Positions 22,619 to 36,561 of a stretch of DNA of 64,000 nucleotides are shown one piece after another. Both the position numbers and the translations under genes were made by a program. This DNA is from Bisporella sp. PMI_857 (Eukaryota > Ascomycota > Leotiomycetes > Helotiales > Helotiaceae): NCBI GenBank assembly GCA_021307315.1, contig JAJSPD010000015.1, positions 620,001 through 684,000 of the forward strand, given 5' to 3'. Position 1 is the first letter of the stretch, and every line of letters begins with the position of its first letter. A model generated the notes under the pieces. It saw only the letters and a program-made list of their open reading frames with translations, made no database searches and was not told the DNA's origin.

Positions 22619-23933
22619 ATGGGTGCCTGCATGAGCTCCAACGCGGGTGAGAACGAGCAGAAGAAGCGATCGCAGATGATAGATAAGAGGCTAGAGGAAG
22701 ACTCAAGGCGCCTTCGACGAGAATGCAAGATCTTGCTCCTAGGTAAGCTGCGTGTCTAACAGCAAGCTCTCAGGTAATGCTAACGTGAGGCGAAGGGTCG
22801 GGAGAGAGTGGGAAATCAACAATCGTGAAACAAATGAAGATTATACACCAGAATGGCTATACTGTGGACGAGCTGGCGCTGTATCGGCTGACGATCTATA
22901 AAAATCTCATCGACTGCGCCAAAGCTTTAATTAATGCGATGCGGCAATTCGACATCATACTCACGAACCCCGAGAATGTCGAATACAGCGACTTCCTGGC
23001 AGACTACTCTGTTGATCCTGATCCACAGACGCCACTCAACCCCCAGATCGGCATTGCAGTTCAGTCGTTATGGAAGGACGCGAGTATAGATACGTTAATG
23101 GAGAGGCAAAGCGAGTTCTACTTGATGGATTCAGCGCCATAGTATGGTTTGAGTTATCTTTCTGCCTTTAGCGTACTGACAAAAGTATAGTTTCTTCGAT
23201 GAGGCAGAGAGAATATCTACGTCTGACTACATACCAACAGAGGCAGATGTTCTGAGAGCAAGAACCAAAACCACGGGTATATATGAGACTAGGTTCACAA
23301 TGGGATCATTGAGCATACAGTGAGTCATTACACGCTGAAGTTGTCATCTAATGCTAATCTGTTATAGTATGTTCGATGTTGGGGGTCAGCGAAGTGAGCG
23401 GAAGAAGTGGATACATTGCTTCGAGAATGTGACATCAATCATTTTCTGTGTTGCTTTGAGCGAATATGACCAGGTATTGTTAGAAGAGAGCAATCAAGTA
23501 AGTATCATCACCGCTCAAATCTGACCACAAATTAATATCTATCAGAATCGAATGATGGAGAGTTTAGTCCTTTTCGACTCGGTCGTCAATTCGAGATGGT
23601 TTATGCGTACGAGCATCATCCTATTCCTCAATAAGGTCGATCTCTTTAGATCCAAGCTTGGGCGTTCGCCTTTAAGCAATTATTTCCCAGATTACTCGGG
23701 CGGAAACGATATCAACAGAGCCTCGAAGTATCTCCTTTGGCGGTTCAATCAAGTAAATCGAGCTCACCTTAATTTATATCCTCAGTAAGCCCTCCGACAT
23801 GCTATACACAGATGATGTTTCTAACAAATCTAGTCTCACGCAAGCAACTGACACCTCAAATATACGACTTGTCTTCGCTGCAGTAAAAGAGACGATCCTA
23901 CAAAATGCACTACGGGATTCTGGAATCCTATGA
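22619..23933 (+). CDS. gna-3: Heterotrimeric G protein alpha subunit, fungal class III
   Basis: Six exons: 22619-22742, 22796-23141, 23191-23319, 23368-23497, 23546-23784 and 23834-23933, giving exactly 355 residues, the class length. The N-terminus MGACMSS has the myristoylation glycine and palmitoylation cysteine. The first join rebuilds the P-loop GSGESGKST (about residues 42-50). Then come RARTKTTGI (switch I Arg/Thr), [13 protein letters not shown] (switch II), LFLNKVDLF (G4) and TDTSNI plus [10 protein letters not shown] (G5 region). The end DSGIL matches the class III proteins (GNA-3, GanB, MagA) and lacks the Cys at position -4 found in class I. Class III subunits act at the plasma membrane downstream of nutrient receptors and feed adenylate cyclase/cAMP-PKA, which governs germination and development. 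All joins keep phase. Confidence 0.97.
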
Positions 23934-25266
23934 GCACCAGTAATACACGATGAGTAATGCCGATTTGTATCTAGTCTTTCTATTTCATTTGTTTTCTTCA
24001 CGAGCGAAGCAGGCGTTGTGGGTGCGGGACCGCATTGGAGTTTAGGCATGATATTTCAAGAAAGGGCCTTTGCCATACGACGTTTTCTTGTGGTATCTCA
24101 GGCGTGGGGTTCTGCTTTACGATCATGGCTCAATGGAAGGCTTTCTCTCTAGAACCACGGTCAAATTATATCTGCGTGGGGTGAGGTTGGAAAGTGTCCA
24201 AATGATTGGACATGGATGAATGGGCTCAGTAAAAGTCATGGGAATGTTTCGCACCAGATGCGTTTCTCGCGTCACATCGCAGAAGTAACTTTTAAATACT
24301 TTAGAGAAGAAACATAACGCTATTTGTAGCGGTGAATGGACGAAAGGTTTATTTTGCTGCGCTGTGCACTGTTGGTAATAGAAAAGAGAATGACGGGAGT
24401 GGACGAGTCATTGTGTGTAATTGGCTGTAAAGGACGTGCCAACGGTGAGGTCAAGGTGTAGTATACCACATAAGGTTATGCACTCACATACAACAGCTGT
24501 GTTGCTGCATGCTTACCTACATAATACATAAACCGGATTGTACGATGGGTGGCCATGGTATTGTTAAGAAACCACATCGTGAAAGGTAGCAACCAGTATA
24601 ACGCATTATTTTCTTAATAATTTTGACATGAAGAGACCGCGAGACAGGGAGGGAGAGAGAGGTGCTGGCCAAGAGCTTAATTAGCTTGACAGACTTGTTC
24701 CTGTACCTTTTTTGCTTGCGGTGGGCTGTGATTATTGAGCTCTCCACTCATGATTCAGCAAAGTTCATTGAATAGGGTTGGGAACAAGAACCAGAAGCAT
24801 CCCCTGTATATCGCAGCCCAAGCTCCCTTCTAGTAAAAGAGCTCCCTGCATGCTTGCCCCTCATATAATGATAACCTTAACTCTCTGTGTTCCCTTCCCT
24901 TCCTTCTCCTCTCCTCTCCTCCTCTCTGATATACATACCTACACTCACATTCCCATATCTTCCTTCCCCGTTGCCGCTATACTCATTCGGATTCACAAGC
25001 TAATTGCCACCTTAGCTGTGAAATCACACCATCCCCAGTACTTTTATTCTACTTCAAGCATTGTTAACCACTGAGCTAAAACCACAACCCCGCACTTGGG
25101 CATCCCACGAGATCTGCCCTACCCACAAACTTACAGCTCAGGTCTGGTTCTTTGACCTGTCTCACTGCTCTGACCTTATCTATTCAATTGCTACGTCCTC
25201 GTTTCCGCAACCTTTTTCGGGTTATATATTTGAGAGGTTTGGTCTTTCAAAAGGTTTGCAGAGAAG
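23934..25266. promoter_or_regulatory. Spacer and promoter region of glycogen phosphorylase
   Basis: 1.3 kb with no supportable gene. Two CCCCT stress-response-element-like pentamers occur at 24801-24805 and 24857-24861, close to an AT-rich tataatg. A long CT-rich leader (24890-25060) follows, typical of highly expressed fungal genes. STRE function is inferred from the yeast GPH1 promoter, not shown here. Confidence 0.4.
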
Positions 25267-28144
25267 ATGCCGGGACGCGAAAGACGACTGTCGACCGGAG
25301 CTCCAATCTCTGACCTCAAAGGCCCGGTTGGGCCTGCGGGCGTGACGAGGCCGAAGCATAAGAGAACCTTTACCGGGTTTGGGGCGGGAGATATCAAGAG
25401 CGTTGAAGGTAATTGCAATCTGGCCCGTCTCTTGCAATACTTACATGTCCTGTAGCTTCCATCCCTGAACCACAACGTGCAGCATGGAAGAAGTTCCAGG
25501 CCCAACCTTTTTCGAGCAAGGATGAGTTCGAGAGGGAGGTCGTCCGCCATGTCGAGACTACCCTCGCCAGAAGCATGTTCAACTGCGACGAGACAGCTGC
25601 GTATGCAGCTGCGAGCCTTGCATTTAGAGATAGATTGATCCAAGAGTGGAACCGTACTCAGCAAAGACAGACCTTTGCAGACTCGAAGCGAGTTTATTAT
25701 TTGAGTTTGGAGTTTCTCATGGGTAGAGCTTTGGACAATGCTATGCTCAACGTTGGTTTAAAGGATGTTGCAAAAGGTATGTTGGCATTGTACAATTTTT
25801 GACACTGCGAGCTGTACTAACTTCTTATCAGAGGGCCTTAACGATCTTGGGTTCCGTATTGAAGATATCATTGATCAAGAACATGATGCAGCATTGGGGA
25901 ATGGTGGTCTGGGCCGTCTTGCTGCTTGTTTCCTCGATTCTCTTGCCTCACTTAGTTACCCAGCTTGGGGCTACGGCTTACGGTATCGTTATGGTATCTT
26001 CAAGCAAGAGATTGTTGATGGCTACCAAGTTGAGGTACCTGATTACTGGCTTGACTTCAACCCCTGGGAGTTTCCAAGACACGACATCACTGTTGATGTG
26101 AGTGAATTGATCAGAGAAATCTATGGGCCTATAAAACTAATTACCACTAGATTCAATTTTATGGCGGTGTAAGAAAATTCCAGGATGAGAATGGAAAAAA
26201 TAATTCTGTCTGGGAAGGAGGCGAGATTGTCAAAGCCGTGGCTTATGATGTACCGATTCCAGGATTCGACACACCGGCTACCAATAACCTGCGTCTGTGG
26301 TCTAGTAAAGCTGCCAGTGGGGAGTTTGACTTCCAGAAGTTCAACAGCGGCGATTACGAAAGTTCCGTTGGGGATCAACAACGTGCTGAGACTATTAGTG
26401 CTGTCTTGTATCCCAACGATAATCTTGACCGGGGAAAGGAGCTTCGGTTGAAGCAGCAGTACTTTTGGGTAGCTGCATCATTATATGATATTGTTCGTCG
26501 ATTCAAGAAATCTAAGCGTGCATGGAGCGAGTTCTCAGACCAGGTTGCCATTCAGCTCAATGATACACATCCAACACTAGCTATTGTTGAGCTACAGCGT
26601 ATTCTCATTGATCTCGAAGGTCTTGAATGGGATGAGGCCTGGTCAATAGTCACCAAGACTGTAAGCCAACTATTTAAATAACACTGGAAAGGAATGCATA
26701 CTAATCTCTTCAGTTCGGTTATACCAATCATACTGTTCTACCCGAGGCTCTGGAGAAATGGTCCGTTCCATTGTTCCAGAATCTCTTACCCAGACATCTA
26801 CAGATCATTTACGAGATTAATCTGTACTTCTTACAATACGTGGAGCGCAATTTCCCTGGTGAGCGGGATCTACTTCAACGAGTTTCGATCATTGAAGAAT
26901 CGCAGCCAAAGATGGTTAGAATGGCTTACCTTGCCATTGTTGGGTCTCATAAGGTCAACGGCGTTGCCGAACTACACTCTGATCTCATCAAGACCACAAT
27001 TTTCAAAGAATTTGTTAGAATATTTGGGCCGGACAAGTTCACCAATGTCACCAATGGCATTACTCCCAGACGTTGGCTGCACCAGGCCAATCCAAGGCTC
27101 TCCGAGCTCATAGCCAGCAAGACGGGAGGAACTGGCTTCCTAAAGGACCTCACTCTTCTTAATGAGCTCGAGAAGTATGCGGATGATAAGGAATTCAAGA
27201 AAGAATGGGCGGAAATCAAGTATGCCAATAAAGTGCGGCTTGCCAAGCACATCAAGGCTACTACTGGAGTCACTGTCAACCCTTCGGCCCTTTTTGATAT
27301 TCAAGTCAAGCGTATACATGAGTACAAGAGACAGCAGATGAACATATTTGGCGTCATCCACCGCTATCTGACAATCAAGGCATTGAGCCCGGAGGAGAGG
27401 AAAAAGCTTGCCCCGCGGGTTTCTATCTTTGGTGGAAAGGCTGCTCCCGGGTACTGGATGGCGAAGACTATTATCCACCTGGTGAACAGCGTGGGTGCGG
27501 TTGTCAACAACGACAAAGACGTTGGTGATTTACTGAAAGTCATCTTTTTGGAAGATTACAACGTCTCCAAGGCTGAAATCATTATTCCAGCCAGCGACAT
27601 CAGTGAACATATCTCCACAGCTGGTACCGAAGCAAGTGGAACGTCTAACATGAAGTTCGTCTTGAACGGAGGCCTTATCATTGGTACTTGCGATGGAGCG
27701 AACATTGAGATCACTCGGGAGATTGGCGAGAACAATATTTTCCTGTTCGGCAACTTGTCTGAGGATGTGGAGGATCTTCGCCACGCTCATAACTATGGAT
27801 CCCATCAACTAGATGAAGATCTTGCCAAGGTTTTTGAAGCTATTAAGAGCAACTTGTTTGGCGACGCAGGATTATTTAGCGCTCTCGTTTCCGCTATTGA
27901 AGACCATGGTGATTACTATCTTGTATCCGATGACTTCCACAGCTACATTCAGACCCAGGCATTGGTGGATGAGGCATACAAGGACCAGGATGAATGGACT
28001 ACGAAAACGATCACCAGCGTAGCACGAATGGGCTTCTTCAGCAGTGACAGATGTATCAACGAATACGCCGAGAGCATCTGGAACATAGAGCCTCTGGTAC
28101 CGGAAGAACAAGGCAGATCTGGCTTGGCTAAAGGCGAATTATGA
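25267..28144 (+). CDS. GPH1: Glycogen phosphorylase
   Basis: Five exons: 25267-25408, 25456-25776, 25832-26097, 26151-26660 and 26714-28144, giving 889 residues. The N-terminus [13 protein letters not shown] resembles the regulatory phosphorylation segment of fungal phosphorylases (RRLS). Then come [19 protein letters not shown], the glucan-site region [30 protein letters not shown], the [14 protein letters not shown] join, [22 protein letters not shown] and the PLP-binding motif [10 protein letters not shown] with Lys at about residue 727. It releases glucose-1-phosphate from glycogen in the cytosol using pyridoxal phosphate. All joins are in phase and the family order is intact. It lies 1.7 kb upstream of the HOG1 kinase gene in the same orientation; in yeast this enzyme's gene is induced by stress through STREs and the HOG pathway. 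Confidence 0.97.
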
Positions 28145-29858
28145 GCAAGAATAGAAAGGGTAGCCATATATGGGAATGGGACAGACGACTACTCGGCAGT
28201 TGATAAAGCGTGCACACGTATATATTTCTAGTTGAAATTGACGACGCGACGAATTTCGTTGGCAGGAATAGGATAACGAGAATTGCACTAATTTTATGCA
28301 GTATACTTAACATGTTGTGTGTCATAGGCAACTTTGATCCCTTTTTTTTCCCCTGCATCTTTAGATCCCCGTTTTTACCATGGATATTTGGAGCTGTCAA
28401 TTTTGACTTTTGAGCTTTGGATGACGTAGCCATGCGAGCACTGCAGAAGTAGGAGGGGGTTAAGCCCCTGCTACGCAAAGTCTAGAGCATCGGAACTTTT
28501 TCCGTGCTTAGTCATTGAAAAGTCAATCGTGGGCTGCTTGGACATGTACCGATAGTAGTTGTAGCAACACAGCTAGAGCAGGTGCAGCGGTCACGAGCGC
28601 GTGGTGTGGTGGATGTAGGGATCGAAACATGCTGTACGACGACGTCGTGCTGTGCCCCTATGGTATATTAGTGCATGAGGGAGAAGGGAAAGGGGAAAAA
28701 ATCAATGTGCGTATGGGATAGTTAGAATGGGTGAATATTTTTAATGTCGTCAGTGGCGTTTTGCAAGCCGCGAGCAACGCTGCCTTTTGCAGGCCCGAGT
28801 TTGGTGGCAAATCAGGTAGCTGGAAAGGGAGGAATGCCTCTTGCTTACCCCTCCTTTGGCCGTTTGGCACCCCGCCTACCTTGGCCATGGCCCTGTAGAG
28901 GGGGAAGGCTTCACCCTTTGGGTGATAAAAACAGCGAGAGCAGCTGTGCTAGATGGTAAAGTATGGTATATAGGCGCAAGCTTCCTTTGTATGAGGAGCT
29001 ACTGTAAGGGTAATGGAGTCGATGCCCTGTTAAAAGCTCGATCAGTGAGTTTTAGTGGGGTCCCTCTGGCACGCCTTCCCACTAAGCTGAGATGTGTGTA
29101 CATACTTGGTAAAACCTGCAGAGGACTGACTGCTGGACGGTAGTGATGGTACTTTGTCAGGCGAGCCTCTCTGTTACAGTGGACTAAGTTTGTTGATCTG
29201 GAGTTGAAAATACGTGCCTGTCCTTGCCAAATCCTATCTCATCTCATCTCATCTCATCTCAATTCTGTCTGGTCTGGACCTCCTCTCCCCGCCCCCCCGA
29301 AACCTGCCCTGATCGACTGCGCTGTACTAACGTTCAAAGTTGGCCCCCCTGGCCACCTTCCCTTCTTTAAAACATCTTTTAATAAAGAACTATTGTTATG
29401 GTAGCATTAGCCTTGGATACGCGTTCTAGTAGCTTCTTCACCGCCCTATCCTAAATAAGACTTTCCCATCTAGAGAGAAAATCCCCCATCCATCACAACA
29501 GATCAACATTCCCAAGCACAACACCATTGTTTAGGTCACACCCAAAAAAGTTTCCTGTCGCACAACTTTCGTTGCAAACTTGTCTCTCTTTGTATCTCTC
29601 GATTGATTCGACGCTCCTTTGGTAATTTGGTCCCCTGAGGAGACTTTGACGACCTTTGCGTTTGGTTTATTCCATTCCATTCACCACTAAAACGGCGCAA
29701 GGCGGCCTTGAGCTTGTTAGGCGAATAGTCTCTGTGTAAACGAGACTTCTCCAATAGCCCCCGAACTACCTTACATCTTCAACAACGACAATCAAGTAGT
29801 AGGGAACTCTCATCTCAAACCCCTACTTCTCTCTTCGTGTTGTCGCAGCCGTTTCACA
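28145..29858. other. Spacer between GPH1 and HOG1, with HOG1 leader
   Basis: 1.7 kb. Contains a pentanucleotide repeat (ATCTC, five copies, 29236-29260), a C-rich tract near 29286-29300 and a pyrimidine-rich leader up to 29858. Frames at 28515-28721 and 28841-29143 show no motif. No gene is supported. Confidence 0.5.
29236..29260 (+). repeat. (ATCTC)5 microsatellite
   Basis: Five perfect tandem copies of the pentamer ATCTC, with a degenerate copy just upstream, in the HOG1 promoter. Confidence 0.9.
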
Positions 29859-31463
<1,605 letters not shown>

Positions 31464-32595
31464 ATTTATGAATGGGCAATGAAGTAGAAAATATTTGGTC
31501 CCGCATGAAAACCGGAAGACAGCAGACATTTGGCACAAATATGACTCCGAGATAGGTTTAGAGGGGGATTTTCTTGCGTGGATAGGGGAATGTTCTCTCG
31601 AGAGACATCACTCATACGTTGTGGTTTGGGAAGATGGGAGTTTCCCGCTTTCTTTCCCATTTTTTTGAGGCGTAACACATGTGGGATGAAATTAGGAGTT
31701 AGTTTCACTTCGCAGTAGATATACAATAGCGATGTGATTACCTCGCCTTTGTGTTTCCTTTTTGTGTCTTGTGATAAGGAATGTGATGTTGGATTGGCGA
31801 AGTATCTTGCTTAGCATGGTCAGGAGCCATGGCGGGAGATGTACAAGTCCCATACGCTATGTATCAGCGCTTATGTGCGAATAGATTAAACATATTCCCA
31901 TGTACAGCAAAGTCGATTCTTAGGATCTTACTATCGAGGCTGAATCATCCTTCCGAAATCCCTGATCGGAATCCTAAAACGACTCATAGAGTAAGGTCGT
32001 AAGACTTCCGATCACACAAGTTTCTCGAGAGGCAACACTATTCGCCATCCACGCAATTCCCTCCGAGGCATTACTCGCATCGGATGAAGTAGCGGTAGCA
32101 CGTGATATCTAAAAAAGAAAAATTAAGCTCGACGACCGCGTATCCCTGCTCCACGGAGGTAGATTCGCTGGCCGTGCAGTAGCTGAGAAGGGTTGGCGGT
32201 CAGGATTTAGAGCAGGAGGAATACCTACTACCAATTGCTCACTCTCAGGATTTCAGCTTCTGATTCTGACCTAACAATTCAACCGGCCAGACGTATGCTT
32301 AGGGGGGAAAAAAAAAGAGGGAGGTAGCCGCCTCTACTAACCTTATATACTCGATTCGCCTGGGCCTAGCTCCTCTCTCCGCCAGGACCCTAACTTTTGG
32401 GGACCTTCACGGCTGCTACAACACCCCCGTCTTGGGAGCCACTTTGAGATTACGGGAACGGGATATACTGTTTGAGACGAATCTTCAATTCCTTTTTTTT
32501 AATTAAAAAAAAGGCAACATGCGTTGAAGGCTTGCGGAGGGTTAACTTTGGGAAGATAGTTGATTGGCGCCAATTGAATAACCCGGGGGCTTAAG
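31464..32595. other. Spacer between HOG1 and AVL9
   Basis: 1.1 kb with A-runs near 32310-32320 and a T/A tract at 32493-32512, then the AVL9 leader. No frame with coding character and no RNA gene seen. Confidence 0.55.
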
Positions 32596-35031
32596 ATGGG
32601 GGCGGCAGATAGAGAGAAGACGCAGGGCTTTGTGCCGCTGGTGACGGTCGTGGACTTTCATCATGCCAGGTGCGCTTCTTCTTTTTTTCCCCCTCTTCGT
32701 GCTGAGAAAATGAGAAGTGTGGAATGTTCGGGTGCTGTAGGGAGTAGGGAGATTGGGCGAAAACGGCGCTGACAGGAGAACAGAGGCCCCGAGGTCGAAA
32801 GTTGGTTCGGCGCGGAGGAGGGCCATGATCCAGCGGTGGATTATGAATGGCCGCTTCTGCCATTCATGGCACTGAGCGATGGCGCGCATGCGTAAGTTCC
32901 TCTTCTTGTACATTGCTTTCCTTCCCTTTTTGGGAGGAGAAGGAGGGACATTTTGAGAGGAGCAGGGAGCTAATGCGAGGAGACATAGATCGACGGAAGA
33001 TTTCTCATACTTTACGCTCCTCCGTCCTGCGCGCAACGGTCTCCCTGCCACTTCCCTCTTCGGCATCTCCTGTACGCGCCAGATCGCGTCCTCCCTCCTC
33101 GTCCCCCGCCCGCCCGATGTCACTCGCTCCACGGTTCAGAAGGCGGTGGTGATCATAGCAGACTCGCCGCAGGGCTTTGGGATGCTCCGCGAGAGGCTGA
33201 GCGTGGTAACGACAGCGTGGTTTGCGCAGAGGGAGTTCTCGGATACGGAGATCCTGAGAAGATTTCAGGAGAGTTTGGCGGAGGAAAAGGCGAGGGGGGA
33301 GGAGGAAGGGGGAGAGGAGTACTTGGGCATGAGTCTCAGGGAGCTGGTTCGGGAGTTTCGATGGCAGACCCTGGTGCTTTTCAAGTGCTGTCTGCTGCAG
33401 CCCAAGATGCTGTTCTTCGGCTCGAGGTGTGAGAGGCTTTGCATGATGCAGTTCTCGCTGATTTCGCTCATCCCGGGCTTGATACGCAATTTGCAGGATT
33501 GTGCGGAACCGGAATTGGATGCTTATGAGAGAAACTTGGTGAAGCCTACCAGTTTGAGGACAAGTGATAGAGGGAGCTTGTTGAGTTATATGGGGTTGCC
33601 GTTGCAAATTTTTGGAAAGGTATACTGCCCTGCTTAGAGCACCTGAAGTACCGCTAACCACCACCTCAGGGTAGTTTGTTTGGGCCATATACACCTTTGC
33701 AGCAGCTTGACATATTGGCGGATTACGGCACAAAATCATACATTGTGGGATCGACCAACTCACTCCTATTGCAGCAGAAAGACCGCTACAGCGATATCCT
33801 CATCAACCTAGATGAAGACACCATAAACATAACATCCACATCCCTTCGTGCAGCCTTAACCCTCTCAGCTGCCGACCGCCGCTGGATTGACTTCATTACG
33901 CAATCCGTCAACGAGACTTGGGATGACGCCAATCCCCAGCGACCCAAAACGATGGGCTACGTCGGTTCCGAGGAGTTCATCCGTCTTCAATTCGAGGAAT
34001 ATCTTTTGTCGGCACTCTCGTCGGTCAAATGCCACAACTATCTAATTCACTATGCAAATAATCCCAATGTCATGCTGCCACATGTCGAAGGGGATCCTGC
34101 TTCTGATTTTGGGACCGATTGGATTGAAGCTTGGTCTCGGAGTGAGAATTATAGGATTTGGGAGAGGAATACGGATAGTCATCTATTTGATATTGTGGAG
34201 CCGAAACATCCCTGCGCCGGCGGTCTAACTATCGATGATGTTCAACGCCGACTAGCAGAACAGGTTAAAGAGTTGCATCTTGATGAGCGCTTTGCGGTAG
34301 GGAAGGAAGTAATTGGGAGGAACTTGGAGGCAGGGAAAGAGAAAGTTAGTACTGTATTTAACAAGTTGTATGCAGATATGGAGGCTTTGAGGGAGAGCCA
34401 GCGGAGGAAGCAAGAGGAAAGCCGAAAGGAGGCGGAGAGTAAGAAAGACGCTGAAAAAAACGGTGCGCCAAGCCCGGGATTGGCACCACAGACAAATGGG
34501 GCGAAGAAGGAGAGCGTGCAGAGTAAAGCAGGCGCATATGTGGGGAGCTGGGGAGCTTGGATCGGGGAGAAGAAGAAGGGATGGGGAAGAAGCTCGGCTG
34601 GGGCCTATTCCCCTGCTATCAAAAAGGAGGAGAAAGGGAAGGAGAACGAGAACCCTGTAACGCCCAAGCAATCGGAAGAGAAACCGAGGCCGAAGAGCTA
34701 TAACGAGAGTCTCTTTGATGCGGATGAGAGTGCGCATATGATTCTAGAGACTACGTCGCCACCGAGACGTGCGATGAAGGGGAAGTTCCATGAGGAGATT
34801 GACGAGCCTCCTAAGCCGGTAGTTCTTGAGCAGAAGGAGCCTCGAGAGAAACTACCCGAACCAGTTGAGAAAGTAGAACATCCAAACCAAGCGGTTTCGG
34901 AGGCGGTCGCAAACGCGCTCTATGAGGAGGGCGCGAGGTGGGATGAGGATTCGCCGGTGGCCAAAGAGGATAGGGATAGCAAGGCGAGGGCGGTGGCTGA
35001 TGCTGTGGAGGCCGCTGCTGGGAGGGCCTAA
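32596..35031 (+). CDS. AVL9: AVL9-family (DENN-related) late secretory transport protein
   Basis: Four exons: 32596-32669, 32784-32891, 32989-33619 and 33670-35031, giving 724 residues. The joined N-terminus has FVPLVTVVDFHHARGPEVE, WPLLPFMALSDGAH and EDFSYFTLL, then LFGISCTRQI and DVTRSTVQKAVVI. This is the Avl9 pattern. The central part contains SVVTTAWFAQREFSD, LFGPYTPLQQLD and SYIVGSTNSLLLQQKDRYSDILINLD. The C-terminal third is a charged, low-complexity tail rich in Lys, Glu and Pro. Avl9 in yeast acts in exocytic transport from the Golgi, and its DENN-like fold suggests a Rab regulator; both points are inferred. The 5' half is clearly more GC-rich than the surrounding spacers, which also produces several long antisense frames that I do not believe. 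Confidence 0.9.
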
Positions 35032-36561
35032 GGAGCATCTTGTATATATGGGGAAGTCAAGGCAGATCGAGAGATCGAGAGATTGGTGGGGATGGAAAGA
35101 GAGGTATACCATGCATACAAAGGCGTTCTGGCGATAATTATGACGACGATACCTATCCAAGTCCTTTAACGTTTCTTCCGCTCCTCTTCAGCCACGCTTA
35201 TATGATACATAATGTGTTTTTCTCTTCTCCTTTTTGGAACTCGTAGACTGCTGCTCTATGTTTACAATTTTAGTTACCAAGCGGGTTCCTAAGCTGGTTA
35301 TTTTCTGCTTCTGGAGCTTATCAATGAACACAGCCAGCCCTAGGCCCGTGACCAGCCCAGATACCCTTAAGCTCTATCTTCGTGCATTCCGAGCCACGTT
35401 TGGGAATGATATGTCGTGCGGGAGTAAAATAAAAAGGGGGGGGAAACACTAAGCGAGGATGTTGAAAATAGATCATACACGTACGTATATATATATATAT
35501 ATATGCTTGAATCAAAAGCAAACGTTAATACCCTACCGCTGCCAATGTTTTCGATTAGAATTTCAAGCATGGTATAAAGGATGGCTGGGGGATGGCAGGT
35601 ATCATGTTCTGTAACCCGCCGCGTTGCCTTCAAGAGAAGGAACGGTTTATGCATAGGGATTGGAGCCGCACGCGTAGATAGGGATTTCTGCCGTGGAAAG
35701 GATAGCACAATCTGGAAAGAGGTTTTTCTGCCTGGCTAATACGAGCGCGAAAGCAATTCTTTAATTAATGAGACGTTGGGGAGATGGGTTCTGAGGAAGG
35801 TAGATAGGCATGTTATAGGCTGTGCTTATTATGTAGTTACTGCTATAGTATATATCTGGTTATTCAAGCCTGGGAACGTTCACGTGGATGGAAGGAAAGG
35901 TCGAGAATGCAGGATCGTATGTTTTGCCCTTTCCCAACTCAAGTCTGCCCACACCATGCATGTGTATGTTGTACACCCAAAAAAAAAAAGCCCAACGGTT
36001 ATCAGGCCTCTGATGAACAAATCGCCGCCAAGCATCTTGCCAGTCAATCGGCTTATCTCTGATTCGATAAGGAGAGTGATAAGAACAATGGGGTAGAGGA
36101 GATAAGAGAAATATCCACACATCACCTGCCACGCACTTAATGTGCATTCTGCTGCCAAAGAGGAGGAGTAACATGAAAAACTTTTATTGCATTAGATGCA
36201 GCGCGATCCCCCTGCGCCAAGGTACTCTCTCAGATAAAGCAAACCCTCCTATCTACTCCATGCCATTCATAGTCATTCCACAGCCGATCGTGGCAGAAAT
36301 GCTGTTAAGATAGAAAACCCGTGTGTATTAGTAGTATAGGATCAGACTTCCCCCTTGCCTGAACTTTTGGTGCATAACAAGCGCTCAAATTGTCGTGCTG
36401 TAAGGTGGTGGTACAAGTGTAATTTTTGGAGGCGCAAAGAAAAAATCGTTATGTTGGTATCATAAACAGTGAATAAAATAATCAAAATGTCCGCCATGCT
36501 AAGAGCCGTGGAGCGTTACCAGAGCGTCGGCGAGCAAGTGAGGTGTCAAGGTGGAAGTGCC
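35032..36561. other. Convergent spacer AVL9 / GATA factor
   Basis: 1.5 kb between two gene ends. It contains an AT dinucleotide run (35486-35504) and an A11 run near 35980. Overlapping frames on both strands around 35776-36174 have no motif. No gene is supported. Confidence 0.5.
35486..35504 (+). repeat. (TA)n microsatellite
   Basis: A perfect alternating TA run of 19 bases in the convergent spacer. Confidence 0.9.

Noticed and set aside
32542..33763. Long antisense frames (196 and 252 codons) opposite AVL9
   Set aside because: They are shadows of the GC-rich AVL9 coding exons; the plus-strand reading matches the family over its whole length.
35776..36174. Frames of about 100 codons on both strands in the AVL9/GATA spacer
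   Set aside because: No motif or splice pattern; antisense to each other.
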